Shown here piece after piece: positions 1-11,479 of a stretch of 64,000 bases of DNA. A model generated the notes under the pieces. The model was given only the letters and a program-made list of their open reading frames with translations, was not told where the DNA came from and searched no databases. The position numbers and the translations under genes were made by a program. Origin of the DNA: Timema cristinae. Its lineage: Eukaryota; Arthropoda; Insecta; Phasmatodea; Timematidae. The stretch covers positions 1 to 64,000 of the forward strand of contig JBCFYV010000833.1 of assembly GCA_039000515.1 (NCBI GenBank), read 5' to 3'. Position 1 is the first letter of the stretch; every line of letters starts with the position of its first letter.

Positions 1-149
1 TCTCTGTCAAACACACTTAGTACATCTCTGCTCCTCGAAAATTCTTACAGAAAATATTGTGTATTTATAAAAAAGAAAAATGTAGAAGTGCATCCAATTA
101 ATAAATTGAGAAATGTGTATGGTACTGTACTGAAGTGTTTTAAAATCAG

Positions 150-235
150 ATTTGCCGCACCAGTGGCGGAATGGTGCGTTGCACTCGATAGCTTTTGACT
201 ATGAGGCAAAGGTTCGAATCTTGGCTCAGTGAACT
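150..235 (+). repeat. tRNA-derived SINE head (candidate)
   Basis: A tRNA-like stretch has a box A-like sequence (GTGGCGGAATGG) near 163-174 and a good box B (GGTTCGAATC) at 211-220, spaced as in an RNA polymerase III internal promoter. The putative anticodon loop CTTTTGA would be Lys-like (TTT). No clear 3' body or CCA end is visible, so a SINE head or tRNA pseudogene is more likely than a functional tRNA. Confidence 0.5.
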
Positions 236-410
236 GAAGGTGATTTTTAAAACTTATTTATTGTTGTGGTTTTTTCATACTCTCTCCAAACTAATGGTGA
301 TTCTTATTTGTAAAGGCCTACTTTGATTATAATATTGAAGTATTTTAACATATCGGGTTTACATATATACATTATATTATTTATGGCCTTACCAATTAAA
401 TTAGGCCATT

Positions 411-431
411 ATTATTATTATTATTATTATT
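411..431. repeat. (ATT)n microsatellite, tail of adjacent SINE
   Basis: A run of ATT trinucleotides abuts the end of the minus-strand SINE at 432-700. Read on the minus strand it is the AAT-type tail of that element. The same arrangement recurs at the other SINE copies in the window. Confidence 0.8.
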
Positions 432-700
432 AGCACCGCATCTTACTTCCCGTTCGGGTTATATGCACTTACGCTAATGTGTAATGGTAGGGTGATTGTG
501 AGATGAAATGGAGGACCTACAGTTTAACGTGGAATCCGAACCACGGTGGAGGCCTGGCTTTCCCCACATTCACAAGATGTCTTGCCAGAGGTGAAGGAAG
601 GGTTTGGTAATCAGATAAATCTGTGCCGGGACCGAGGATTGAACCCCGGCCACCAGCACAGAAGTCTGACACCTTACCCCTAGACCGCCAGGTCACCGGG
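432..700 (-). mobile_element. tRNA-derived SINE, family 1 (Glu-like head)
   Basis: Read on the minus strand, the element starts with a tRNA-like head (box A-like TGGCGGTCTAGGGGT, box B GGGGTTCAATCC). It continues through a unique body and ends with a motif containing CCCGAACGGG followed by GTAAGATGCGGTGCTA and an AAT-rich tail. Copies at 33741-34010 and 54114-54382 share the same layout. The head resembles tRNA-Glu (putative TTC anticodon). It has no coding capacity and would depend on a partner LINE for mobility. Confidence 0.75.
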
Positions 701-843
701 CCATTAATAGCAAGTGTGTTAAACCTATCACTGATAGAAAAAAGTCAAATATCATGTCAAAATGAGAAGTTTCCCAGCACTCAATGAACCAACATACAAT
801 AATATTGCCTAGCGCCTGTAAACTAGACTGTACCGGGTCGAGC

Positions 844-889
844 GCGCGCGCTTGAAAAATAGAACCAGTTCTATCTTTCAAGCGCGCGC
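844..889. repeat. GC-rich near-perfect hairpin
   Basis: Inverted repeat with arms at 844-865 and 868-889, a 2-nt loop and one mismatch. The outer arms are alternating GC and the inner arms contain AATAGAAC/GTTCTAT. It lies just upstream of a GCTC microsatellite. Confidence 0.8.
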
Positions 890-932
890 ACTCAGTCGCT
901 CGCGCGCTCGCTCGCTCGCTCGCTCGCTCCAG
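890..932. repeat. (GCTC)n microsatellite
   Basis: Tetranucleotide CGCTCGCTCGCT repeats follow the hairpin; a further short patch (CGCTCGCGCGCTC) occurs at about 980-992. Apparent reading frames here are by-products of the repeat. Confidence 0.85.
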
Positions 933-1020
933 TGTGGCCACCCCCCATTACAACCAATGTGTTCTATTTTATATTTTAGTCGCTCGCGCGCTCAGTCTGG
1001 CCGTACCCTAAGGCTGTGTA

Positions 1021-3400
1021 TCTGTTATTTCCTTGTCTGTGGCCAAGGTCTAAAGGACACGATGAATACGTTTTACCGTGCCTTAAATGTATTTGGTGAA
1101 AGTCATTTTATTCTAGGCCTAACTATAATGTTTGTGTTTAAGTTCAGTAAAGTAGGCAAATAAATGGGGGATGCGTTTATACCAGGGTATCAAGAATGGA
1201 CCAGCAACAGGAGACTGTGGGTAATAAATTTGATAATCTTTAAGTAGTTGATATATAAAAATGTGTTTGATACTCTCACGTTTGGGAAAATCCTAGGTCC
1301 GACCAAGTATGATGTGTAGCGACGATATGTGATGTTTGGATGTTTGACAGCGATGAGCAGGAAGGACTGACTACCGTTTGGCCTGTAAATATAATTGATT
1401 ACTTTACATGATTCAGTAAAAATAAGACGAGACATGGAAGAAACTATTGTAACTGTATTTTGTATTATGTTTGTAAATTTCAATGATATATTGTAGTACC
1501 AATCTTGTATTTGGAAATTGTCCAAGGAATAATTAAAAATTTCCATAATTTTCTTAGAATCACGTAGGAACAGATTTAAACTTGTTTAAACCTGCCCTAC
1601 GAGATTACGGAGCACTGTAATGATTTTTAATAATCCTCTAGTTTTATTATTACTATTACTATTAGTATTCTTAAAATCATTAAAAAATAATATTATTAGT
1701 TGTGGTTATGTGAATGTACCTTTTTTTTATATGCACTTTGTGGGGTGTTAGTAATGGCCGCCTTGGCGGCAGGTTAGTTTTAGTTGCTGTTACCCTGAGA
1801 TATTAACTATTTAAGGTGGTTCCCTGGTAGCTTACATTTTTGGAGAAAAAAATTATGAAAAAAAACCAAAAAAATATCTTAGATTTATTATTACACTAAT
1901 CTGTGCACTATTTTATAACTTACCTTATATTTTTGCATTCCAATTTCGATCGTTAAATTTTTTATTTTGGCCTATTTTCATTTATTATACATTTCTTCTC
2001 GGGGATCCATCTTGATTAGGTAAGTAGTTCGCGATCCCGCCACACGAGCGTGTTGCCAGGCGAACATGTCTGCCACGCGATTGTAGAATATAAAGGAAGA
2101 TGAATATATAATTTTTAAAATTTATTATTATTATTTTCTGGCGAGTATTTTTTGTCATGGAGGGAGGCTATAATTGTTTTGTAATTGTTTTAGTAATCAT
2201 AATTTTGTTATTGTTAATTTTAAGCGTTATCCCTAATGTTGTACTTGGTATAAAAAGGCTAGTTTAGGAGTTAGGATTTTTTTTGCTTGAATATTACCAC
2301 CATTTTGGGCAACTTTTGGGTAATTTGGGGAAGAAGCTCGGAAAGAGGGACCGGGTGGGAGGATTCTGGAGAGGACATTGGGTTTTTAAGTGATGGAGGT
2401 GAGAGGACGTGCTGTTTTTGAGTCCGTCGCCATCCAAGGCAATCTACACATATTATAAACTATTATTGCCTGTTAAGAAGGTGCAGACCGAAGTAAAGCT
2501 GGAAAAAAGGACTTGATTTGATGTTTTATTATTGGTTTTTACTACATTTGCCAAAATATAATAATTTTTTTTCACGCGAGTGTAAGCGTGTGTTTGGATA
2601 CCATTTTGGAGATTCGACTGACTACAACAAAAAACTTAAATGGTGGGCCTGGTCCTATTCAGGATAGACTTCATTTTTTTTTGTTACTTGTAACATGTAT
2701 TTCCTCCTAAATTTGTTAAAGAAAACTCTCGGATCTACCCAGGAAAGTAAGTGTAGTTGGTCCCGTGACCAGGATAGCTAAAGGTATCAACCGCTAAGCT
2801 GCTCCTCAAGGGGATAAGACTCGTCCATTAACCTGCAGTACCACTTTTGAATTTTGAACTTTTTTTATGACAAAGTTTTATTAGTGCTAAGTGTATTTTT
2901 GTACAGGTAGGCCTATGTTTATTTCGTGCTCTCCAAAATCTAAGCTGTGGTAGTACTTTAACAAGTACATTTTATTATTTTATTTTTATTTTTGTAAATG
3001 TTCCATAAGTTCATGGAGGAAACGTCGGAGCTGGTTGGGATGGGTCGATTAAGCTGTACATTGTCTTTAATTTGATGGTCATACCAAATTCTTTCCACAT
3101 GCACCCAGTAGAAGTTTCCCGAACCATTAAGAATAATTAATATTAGTCCTTAGGTAGTTTTTCTTAGGTAATATTCTCGTCTATTAGAGGCGACCTTCAG
3201 GTTAGTGAGCAAAATTGTTAAACCCCCTTGGTCACAGATCTACAACTCTGGGAAGAAAGGGGAAGGGGTATTCGTTAATAAATAATATTCGGACATTTTT
3301 AACTTTTTTGACTACATAAACATTCCTTATATAATTTATTTAGTTCTAAATGCATAAGTATTAACGTGTAATATTCAAATTTCTCCATATTAAATAATTG
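1021..3400. other. AT-rich DNA with no recognised gene
   Basis: I see no supported gene. The stretch contains short homopolymers, ATT-type runs (about 1640-1670 and 2125-2140) and a small palindrome GCCGCCTTGGCGGC near 1757-1770. The 118-codon open frame on the minus strand at 1190-1546 has AT-driven composition and no recognisable domain. Confidence 0.5.
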
Positions 3401-3411
3401 TAAGCTATGAC

Positions 3412-3450
3412 GTAATACCCCCACAATGGCATATTGTGGGTATTCATTAC
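3412..3450. repeat. Imperfect hairpin upstream of candidate exon 1
   Basis: GTAATACCC..ACAAT is followed by a complementary ATTGTGGGTATT..ATTAC with a short loop. It lies about 190 bp upstream of the candidate start codon at 3642. Function unknown. Confidence 0.55.
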
Positions 3451-3498
3451 TTATATCGATGTCATTCTACCCCCAGAACTACTCAGAGTGCTTTTCTC

Positions 3499-3504
3499 TA
3501 TAAA
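3499..3504 (+). promoter_or_regulatory. Possible TATA box of the gene starting at 3642
   Basis: TATAAA occurs 138 bp upstream of the candidate ATG. In AT-rich DNA such matches are common and I see no clear initiator, so this is only a suggestion. Confidence 0.2.
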
Positions 3505-3641
3505 TTCAATTGTTTATTGCAATTATAGCCGTCGTATAGCAATATATAATAAATCTTAGTGGTGTCTTTTCGGAGCACCATTAAAGATGTCAATTTGTGA
3601 TTGTGATCAAGAAATTCAGATAAATTATTTATTAAACCAAA

Positions 3642-3747
3642 ATGAGCAAAGGATGTTTCGGTGGATATTGCGGAGGGCTAGGCCGGCGTGTCCGTGGAGC
3701 GTTTCGCAGTATCCGGGCACGCTTGGTTCGCCGAGATTTACGCCACG
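3642..3747 (+). CDS. Candidate first coding exon of a host gene
   Basis: The ATG has a favourable context (CCAAAATGA) and an in-frame TAA nine bases upstream. It opens 35 codons and ends at a strong donor (CACG|GTAAGT), leaving one base (phase 1). The predicted start, MSKGCFGGYCGGLGRR, is rich in Gly, Cys and Arg, followed by a basic segment. GC content is clearly higher than in the flanks. The exon beginning at 22977 fits the phase (G+TT = Val) and stays open, so I infer that the two are joined. I do not recognise the product. The basic Arg/Gly segment could bind nucleic acid, but that is inference. Confidence 0.55.
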
Positions 3748-4250
3748 GTAAGTTACAAACTTTCATCAATAAGGTATTTAGATTTTTTACATAAAATTTT
3801 TGCTACACATATAATATTCTCTGTAATTACATTAACATCACGTTGTTACAAATTCAATGTTATCTGAACATAGTATAATCAAAAATAATTTAAACAGACA
3901 CAAATATTTCTATTTATTTAAATTTTATTTACTGTACAATTAAATTTTATTTAGTTTATTTGAATTAAATGCAAAGATTATTGCCTAGGAAGATTTCACC
4001 ACTAAGAAAAGTTTGCCAGATTATAAGTAAAGAGATACTTTGTCATCTCAAATAAATAATTAGAAATGAAATAGACGTAGAAACACTTAAATGTGGCAGT
4101 ACTCGAAAGTAAATAAGTAATTTGTTTTTTTTGGAGAGACTGTGCTGTCAGATATGTCTAAAGCTAATTACATATATGACAAATATGAATGTACAAAATG
4201 CTATGCAAGATAGTGTATAATATTATAGTCACATCGATAGGTTAAAATAA
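3748..4250. other. AT-rich intronic sequence, nothing recognised
   Basis: Sequence between the exon 1 donor and the satellite array. No coding or repeat signature recognised. Confidence 0.5.
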
Positions 4251-5470
4251 CACAAACTATGTTGTCTGTATTTACAATACCATGACGTTATTACTAATCA
4301 AACAATGTTGTTTGTATTTACATTACATCAGTTGTTAATACACAAATTTATTGTCTATATTTACATTACCATCAGTTGTTACGAAAGACACACATTGTTG
4401 TCTGTATTTACATTAATATCAGTTGTTACTACACATACACAATGTTGCATATATTTAAATTGCCATATTCCTATTACTACTCACACAATGTTTCCTGTCT
4501 TTACATTACCATCAAGCTGTTACTACACAAACAATGTTATCTGTATATAAATTACCATCAAATTGATACTACATACACACACTGTTTTCTGTATTAAAAT
4601 TACCAACAGGAGTTACTACATCCACAATATAATCTCTATTTAAATTACCCTCAAACTTGTTACTACACACACAATATTGTCTGTATTTACATTAATATCA
4701 GTTGTTACTACACAGACAATATTGTCTCTATTTACAATACCATCAAGTTTTTACTACACACACAATGTTTTCATTATTTACATTACCATAAGTTGCTACT
4801 ACTCACACAATTTTGTCTGTATTTACATTACCATGAGGTTACTACTACTAAACAATATTGTTTGTATTTACGTCATCACCATTAGATGCTACTACACACA
4901 AACAGTGTTGTCTGAATTTACATTAATATCAGTTGCTAATAACCATAAACAATGTTGTCTGTATTTACATTAACATCAGTTGTTATTTCACAGACAATGT
5001 TATCTGTAACTACATTACCACCAAGTTGTTAATACACATACAATGTTGCCTTTATTTACAATACCATAAATTGTTACTACCCTGACAAAGTTGACTGTAT
5101 TTACATTACCATAAGTTGTTACTACTCACAAAATGTTGTCTGTATTTACATTACCATCAAGTTCTTACCACACAGACAATGTTGTCTTTATTTACATTAC
5201 CATAAGTTGCTACGTCTCACACAATGTTGTCTGTATTTACATTACCATAAGTTGTTACTACTCACACAATGATGTCTGTATTTACATTTCCATCAAGTTG
5301 TTACTACACCGAAAATGTTATTTGTATTTACATTACCATCAGTTATTACTACACAGACAATGTTATCTGTATTAACATTACCATTATCATTACCATCAGT
5401 TGTTACTACACAGAAATGTTGGTTTTATTTACGCTACAATCAAATAGTTACTACCCAGACAATGTTATCT
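4251..5470 (+). repeat. Satellite array, 45-46-bp units, left part
   Basis: About 27 head-to-tail units containing TGTATTTACATTACCAT and GTTGTTACTACAC, with a measured spacing of 45-46 bp between successive units. Units differ by a few substitutions and short indels. The array stops abruptly at 5470 within a unit, and the same phase resumes at 19461 after the nested insertions. Several reading frames stay open through it, but these are repeat artefacts. Confidence 0.9.
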
Positions 5471-5627
5471 TGTTATCCCTCTTACTGCGGCTTCGCGTGG
5501 AGTGGTTTTTGTCTCGTCGAAGTCCAGTTTCCGGGCGACGGTGGTTGTCAGGCGTCGATCTTGGGGGTCCAGCGGATGGGGGTAAGGAAGGGAGATGGGG
5601 GAGAAAACAGATAGGTCAGAGTCCCGG

Positions 5628-5775
5628 CAACACGAAGTCGCGGTGGGAGGTAAGGATCTGTCCCGGCAACACGGAGTCGCGGTGGGAGGCAGGGGAACAG
5701 TCCCGGCAACACAGAGTCGCGGTGGGAGGCAGGATAACCATCCCGGCAACACGGAGTCGCGGTGGGAGGTCGGGA
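5628..5775 (-). repeat. ~42-bp tandem repeat inside the solo LTR
   Basis: Four units, each with TCCCGGCAACAC, GAGTCGCGGTGGGAGG and a short variable segment. They lie downstream of the AATAAA signal when read on the minus strand, i.e. in the U5-like part. Open frames across them are artefacts of the repeat. Confidence 0.85.
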
Positions 5776-6009
5776 TGGTCGTGGGAGGATAGGGAGTGAC
5801 GATGAGATGCTCTTTTCAAACGAATAAAGATGGTTTATTATGCTCTTTCATAATGGTGGTTCTCCAAGGTTGGGTCACCACTAAAAAATAGCTCCAGAGA
5901 TTACCGTGTTATATACCCCCCACCACTGCCCGGCCTTGACCAATGGGGAAAACGAGGGCTTCCTATTGGTGCGAGAAACCGTTAGAGACAGAGTCCATCA
6001 CGCGAGCCA

Positions 6010-6019
6010 ATAGGAAGCG
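6010..6019. repeat. Target-site duplication of Jockey element, left copy
   Basis: ATAGGAAGCG directly abuts the (GACA)n tail of the minus-strand Jockey element. The partner is at 19309-19318, displaced by the secondary truncated insertion. Confidence 0.75.
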
Positions 6020-6238
6020 ACAGACAGACAGACAGACAAAAGGCATGCTCCGATGCTTCCAGAAGGGGAGCACGAGAGCAAGTTCCAACACGTACCGACC
6101 AATTGGTCACACCGTGTGGTTTGCAAAAATTAAGAACGGGTTGTCGCGTTTCGCGAAGTTCTGAAACAAAGAAACAGAGATTACAAAATATTAGTAATAT
6201 TGGGGTAAAAAAGGGGGGGTAAGAAATTGAGAAACCGA

Positions 6239-8917
6239 CTAAGGGTTTTTTAGAGTTACGTGCGGAGACACTACTCTATGGGGGGCTGGGTGAGAACCTC
6301 CCAAACCACTGTTGACACATCTCGCTGATCCGAGCAGGGCTTTGGGACGTCGATGGCACCCACCAGGGTCGATGACGTAGTTCCCAAGCCCCTGGATAAG
6401 AGGATTGGTGGCACCGGGAAGTCTAGCGTAGAAAGACTGCGCCAGTTTCCGGAAGTGGTCCTTGATGGTAGGCATATCCAGGTCACGATGAAGAGTCTCA
6501 TTCCGGACATACCAAGGTGCGCCCACAATGATCCTCAGACATACGCTCTGGAACGCCTGCATCCTCCTCATATACGTGTCCGCCAGGTGACCCCAAGCGG
6601 GACACGCATAGTCGAGGATCGGCCTGAGCAGCTGCTTGTACAGCGTCAGACCGTTCCTTGTAGACAGGGCGCTACGCCTGTTAAGCAGTGGGCCTAGGAC
6701 TCCCAAGAGCATTGCAGTGCTCTTCTCCACGTTAATACTTGTTCTCCAGGTTGTCAGCCACCCCTACAACTGCGTCAGGTGCGTCTGGAGTCGCCTCTCC
6801 ACCAGCTGCCCTCGCCACGACTCCGCTACTAGAGCCGTGTCGTCCGCATACAGAGCCAACTCGGTGCCTGGGGATTTTGGAATGTCGTTCACATAGAGAC
6901 TGAAGAGCAGCGGGCCCACCATGGAACCCTGCGGCACTCCAGCCCGGATGCTTCTGACTTGGGAGGTGGCGTTCCCAAAGGTAGTGGAAAAGGTGCGATG
7001 GGAAAGATAAGATTGAACAACCTTAACTAGGTAGAAGGGCAGGTTCAGGGAGAGGAGTTTGAAAAGGAGACCCTCGTGCCAAACACGGTCGAAGGCCTTT
7101 GCCACGTCAAGAAAGACAGCACCAGTCAGCCTGTTGATGTTGAAGTTCCTCGTAACCTGTTCCACGAGCCGGACAAGTTGATGAGACGTAGCGTGTCCCG
7201 CCCGAAAGCCGAACTGCTCGTCCACCAAGATGCCCCCCTCGCGAACATGTCGGGTCAGTCTCGTCATTATTAGTCTCTCGAACAACTTGCCCAGACAGTC
7301 GAGCAAGCTGATCGGTCGGTAGGACGAAGCAAGGGCCGGGTCCTTACCCGGTTTATGAAAGCAGAGGACGTTGGCATGCTTCCAGAGCTCGGGGAAGTGA
7401 CTCAGGAACAGGACGGCGTTGAATAACTCCACAAGGAAGTTAATCGCCTCCAAGGGCAGCTTTCTGAGGACCGCGTTACTGATACCGTCGGATCCGGGGG
7501 CCTTGTTTTGTCTTAGAGCGGCTATCGCCCGTGACATTTCTGTCACCTCCGTGGGTTCGGGTTCATCCAAGGGTCTGTACGAGACCGCACTGATGACCTG
7601 CGCAACGTGCACCGGGTCTGACGGGTTGTCAGTCGGTACAAATTGCGCCTCTAAGTGCTCAGCGAGAGCATCGGCCTTCTCCTGGTCGGAGTTGGCCACC
7701 CCGTTGCGACTCACAATAGGCGGCCTTGGTGCGGGGACCCGCATCAAGTTCCTCGTCATTTGCCACAAGGACCTGTCCTGCACGCACAGGCTCTCAATCT
7801 TCTCCTCCCAGACACTGTTCCGATATTCTCGGACCATCTCCCGAACCGCATGGACTTTGCGGCTCCAGTTGGCCTTGTCTACCGGGTCCCTCGAGATTTG
7901 CCAAGCCTTCCTCAGCCGATTTTTCTCCCGGACGTGCCTGAGGATAGAATCGGGCAAAGAAGCCTGTGGCGCCCTCTTAGGACGGTGCCTCGGCGTCGAA
8001 GCTTCGAGCGACCCCTTGATGGCGGAAGTTATGAACTCCGCACCGCGATCGATTTCTGCTGCTGTTCGAAAGGTAGGGGTGGGCCCCAACCTCCCTCTCA
8101 ACACATTCGTAAACCTGTCCCAGTCAGTGCGCTTTAGGTCGGGTTTTTCGGGGGGGTCTATGAAGGACACCGCGCGTCCCAGGTTCACGAGAACGGGGTT
8201 GTGATCCGAGTCTAGCTCAGCTAGAGACTTCAGCACTAACCGCCTTCTGATCCCTCCGGAGACAACGAAGTCTAGGACGTCCGGGAGATAGCCGGGATTG
8301 AAAGGGAAGTGGGTAGGGGTCGGAGGCCCGGCAGCCACCAGGCCGTGTAGATCTATGACGTCGCGGAGCAATCCGCCGCGAGCGCACATAATCCTAGAGC
8401 CCCATGAAGGGTGCTTAGCGTTGAAGTCACCACCGATTAAAACAGGCGTGGTACCTCGAAGCAGCACCTCCATGTCAGCCCTCGTAGCCTGGTCGAACCG
8501 GTGGTAGGGAGGGAAGTAGATGGAAATGAGACGCACTGGGCCAGTCGAGGTCACCAGTTGGATAGCCGTTGCTTCCATGTGTTGGAGGGGAGGAAGTGAG
8601 ACGACGTGGTGGTCAAGGCCCCTTCGGACCAGAACCGCCGTCCCGCCCCTTCCCACATCCCCCGCTCGGTCACTACGATGGCAGATAAACTCTGCCAACG
8701 AGAACCTCATTGCGGAGCGCAAGTGGGTTTCTCCTAGCAGCATTACATCGACACGATGCTTTGCCAGGAAACTTTCAAGCTCAGCCTTCTTCCCCGCGAC
8801 TCCGTTGGCGTTCCAGAGTGCGACCGTGAGCTCCTTCAGCACTGGTGGTCCTCTATTCGGGTGCACTGCCATGAGAGACCAGGTAGAGGATGATGTGCTC
8901 CATGACCAGGTGGCCAC
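6239..8917 (-). pseudogene. Jockey-clade ORF2: endonuclease and reverse transcriptase
   Basis: Encodes the enzyme that nicks target DNA and copies the element RNA onto it. The N-terminal AP-like endonuclease is readable (NANGVAGKKAE, GETHL, GGDFNAKHPSW, DSDHNPVL). The reverse transcriptase follows with KAPGSDGI, YRPISLL, FLDVAKAFDRVW, AGVPQGSMVGPLL and catalytic YADD (plus 6839-6850). The C-terminal thumb-like region (YKQLLRPILDYACPAWG) is partly present. Two lesions are visible: an in-frame TAG at 6764-6766 and a 53-codon in-frame deletion at 6705/6706, revealed by the copy at 18458-19306. The first residues up to the endonuclease are unusual and the true start is uncertain; the frame overlaps the end of ORF1. 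Confidence 0.85.
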
Positions 8918-10838
8918 GGTTACTCCTCGGAGACTCCTGGACCTTCCTCAAGAGACTCGATGAAAAGTCCCATGGGTCCAGTCCCGGAATACCCTTGAGT
9001 AGCTCAATGCAATTTTTGAGCTTTGCAGCATCATCCTCGGGTGTGGGGGTTACAGGGGTGTCAAGGGTGGGAGTTGGGAGTGGAAGGAAAGGGTTGGAAG
9101 GGTGTAGGATGCCGGTGTGGGTTGGGATAGGGAGAGGAGCGGTCTCGGGCGGGCCCTCGACCAAAGGGGTAGAACCGGATTCCACCGGTTCAGGTTTGGT
9201 GGCTTCGGCAGGTGCCTCGGCCTGGGGTGGAGGGGTATCTCTCTTTGACAGCACACTGGCGAATGATTGTACCAGTGGCTTTGGTGTTGGAGCTGGAGTC
9301 ATTTTCGCCCTCCGTCACGCAACGTGCCCCGAGGGCTTCTGGCCTTCACTTGGCCCATCCGTCCTCCCTTCTTGAGGCTTGGAGGCTCGCACATTCCCTG
9401 CCGCCCGCAAGGACTTGTACGTGGGACAGCCCCGCCACGCCGAGGAATGGGCTCCTGAGCAGTGCAGGCACTTCGGGGGAGATCGTCTCTCCTCCGGGCA
9501 CCCGCCCCTCTCGTGGTCACCACCACAGAACCCACACCTAGGGTTAGCGCGGCAATCCCTCCGCACATGACCAAACCGGAAACAGTTCTTGCACTGAACC
9601 GGGCCGCCTGGAGACTTGTACTTCTCCACCCTGACGCGGAGCCCGCACAGGACTGATATGGAATACAGCCTTGCGGTGTGCTCCCCGGGCGTCAGAGAGA
9701 CAACGAAGTTCGGCAACCGCTGCCTTTCTCCGGTCTTCTGATCCCGCTTCCATTGGGAGAGCATCTGTGTGACGGATTTCACGGGGAATCCCATCTCCAC
9801 TAGCTCCTCCTGGATGTCGTCAGGGTTTGTCCGTGTCAGGAGTCCCTTCACCACAACCCTGACCAGTCGCTCCCGTCCCAGCTCGTAGGACCAATGCTGG
9901 ATCCCCAAGCTCGGCAAGAACTTCTGGAGGGCGCGGTAATCTTCCTCCGACCCGCACTGGAGGCGCACTCGGTCCCCCGGCTGCCTGACCGCCTCCACAG
10001 GCTCTCGAACCTTGGACCGGATGGCCCTCGCCAACTTGGAGTAGCCCTCCACATACACAAATATGATGGGAGGGATCTTCCCCTTCGCTCTGCCAGCCGG
10101 CCCAGAGCCACTAGTACCAGGCTGGGGTGAGACACGGCTTGCGTTGTTACCCGCAGGTTTCCGCCGCTTCCCACCTTTACCCAGCGCTGGCGCACCCTGG
10201 CCCGGGCCACCGCTGGCCTCGCTCTCATCACCAGAGCTGCCGCCTAAATGGTTAGGGTTGCCCCCCAGCAGCTTCCTGGTGTTGCCGGCCTTCCCCCTTC
10301 GGCGGGGTCTTACGGTCCGAAATCCTTCAGATTCATCATCGGAACCCTGGCTCGACTCATCGCGCATCAACGGGAGGTCTGGTCCTGAAGACAGTCCCTC
10401 CACGTCCACGGACTCGCCCGAGCTGTCAACACGCGCGAAGCGTGCGACCCGGTCTTCCGAATCTGAAGAAAATTCAGCCGGGCGTTTCACACCTACCGAC
10501 ACCCCTTGGCGGGAGGTGCCGGAGTTGACGCGGGTTTTTGAGGCCCTTGCGCTAGCGCTTGCGTCAGTGCCGCTTGCAGCGGTCTTTACTGGTGGAGGAC
10601 GGCTAGGCTCCCCCTGGTCAGGGCTTGCGTTGGCACCGTTAGGTTTCCACCCATCGTGCTGGCGGGAGCTTTCACCATCCTCCCCGGTTTGCGGGCTGTC
10701 GGCCCTTAAAAGGGCCTCCAGCACTTTTTGGCCATCAGCGGCACGCTCACCTCCTGTAGTTGGAGGGGCCCACTGGGCTCGCCCGCATCGGCATTGCTGC
10801 CGACGCTTTGTAGGGGGCCAGCACTGTCCTTCAAGCCG
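8853..10838 (-). pseudogene. Jockey-clade ORF1 (gag-like), 3' part
   Basis: RNA-binding nucleocapsid-like protein. From the R1 junction it reads through acidic/serine-rich low-complexity sequence, a conserved block (IIFVYVEGYSKLARAI to RVVVKGL) resembling the domain that precedes zinc fingers in Jockey ORF1, then CCHC knuckles (CKNCFRFGHVRRDC, CGFCGGDHERGGC, CLHCSGAHSSAWRGC). An in-frame TGA at 9315-9317 separates this from a continuing Pro-rich C-terminal tail (SFASVL..) that ends at 8853; CGA to TGA decay at a CpG is likely. A one-base loss near 10767 (three Gs where sister repeats have four) shifts the frame relative to the 5' part at 17561-18345. Confidence 0.8.
10824..10838. repeat. Target-site duplication of R1-clade element, left copy
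   Basis: CTGTCCTTCAAGCCG, identical to 17546-17560. The ORF1 sequence of the Jockey element is continuous when one copy and the intervening 6.7 kb are removed. Confidence 0.85.
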
Positions 10839-11479
10839 GGCCGTTCTTGCAAGCTCGAGTGCCAGGTTACACCTTAACTTCTTGCTCCGGTTTTAAAAGC
10901 ACTTTTAAGTGCTTTTTCTGCTTTATTACTGATTTAAACTGTGATTATTGTGTTTTATAGTGTTTTATTGAGCTCCAGAGAGAAAATTGGGTTAATTCGT
11001 GGTATTTAGGCTGAAATAATAGTGAATTAGTGTTTGGTGAAAATTTTGTGTCTCCGCCGCCATCTTGAATAGCACGCTGTTGGGTTTTGGAAGTTAAGAT
11101 TTGAGTACTTTTTTGGGTTATTGGTGTTAAATATTATTGTTAGGGGGCTTCACCTCTCTAAATAGTGGTCTAAAGTGATTGTGAGTGCTTAATTTGTGGT
11201 ATTTGTGCTAATTTGTGTCCTTTTTAGGTGTCGTGGAGATAAGGTCTTTCTGGTGAGTCAACAATTTTTGAAGTTAAAATTTAAGTTTTTGGTATTGAGT
11301 TAGGAGTTAATATAGGTATTACTAGGTAGCTTAGAACTAGTACTACAAGCTCTAAAAATTTGAATAGGTGTTTACTAGGGTTTTTCTTGAGTAAATTGTG
11401 TTAGAAGTACAAGAGTAATTGGCTAGGATTGTGATTTTTGGCTTTGTTGATAAATAATTGGAATTAGGTGAATAGTTAG

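Larger units (their letters stand above)
5471..6019 (-). mobile_element. Solo LTR (minus), promoter-distal part
   Basis: One part of a solo LTR whose remainder is 19319-19460; the Jockey insertion separates them. On the minus strand the LTR runs from TGATGTACC (ending at 19460) to GGATAACA (5471): TG..CA ends, flanked by a 4-bp duplication ATCT (5467-5470 and 19461-19464). Joined length is about 691 bp. On the minus strand this part shows CCAAT motifs, a TATATAA box (plus positions about 5906-5913) and an AATAAA signal (about 5830-5837), as expected of U3-R-U5. No internal domain or second LTR is present. The superfamily cannot be assigned. Confidence 0.7.

Noticed and set aside
693..1163. 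Open frames on both strands over the GC-rich hairpin and GCTC repeats
   Set aside because: Produced by microsatellite and palindromic sequence; no start context or domain.
4305..5375. Several overlapping open frames across the satellite (VFTLPSSCYYT-type peptides)
   Set aside because: They repeat with the satellite period in more than one frame and have no independent coding signal.
7419..8204. 261-codon plus-strand open frame opposite Jockey ORF2
   Set aside because: Antisense shadow of a GC-rich coding region; no recognisable domain.
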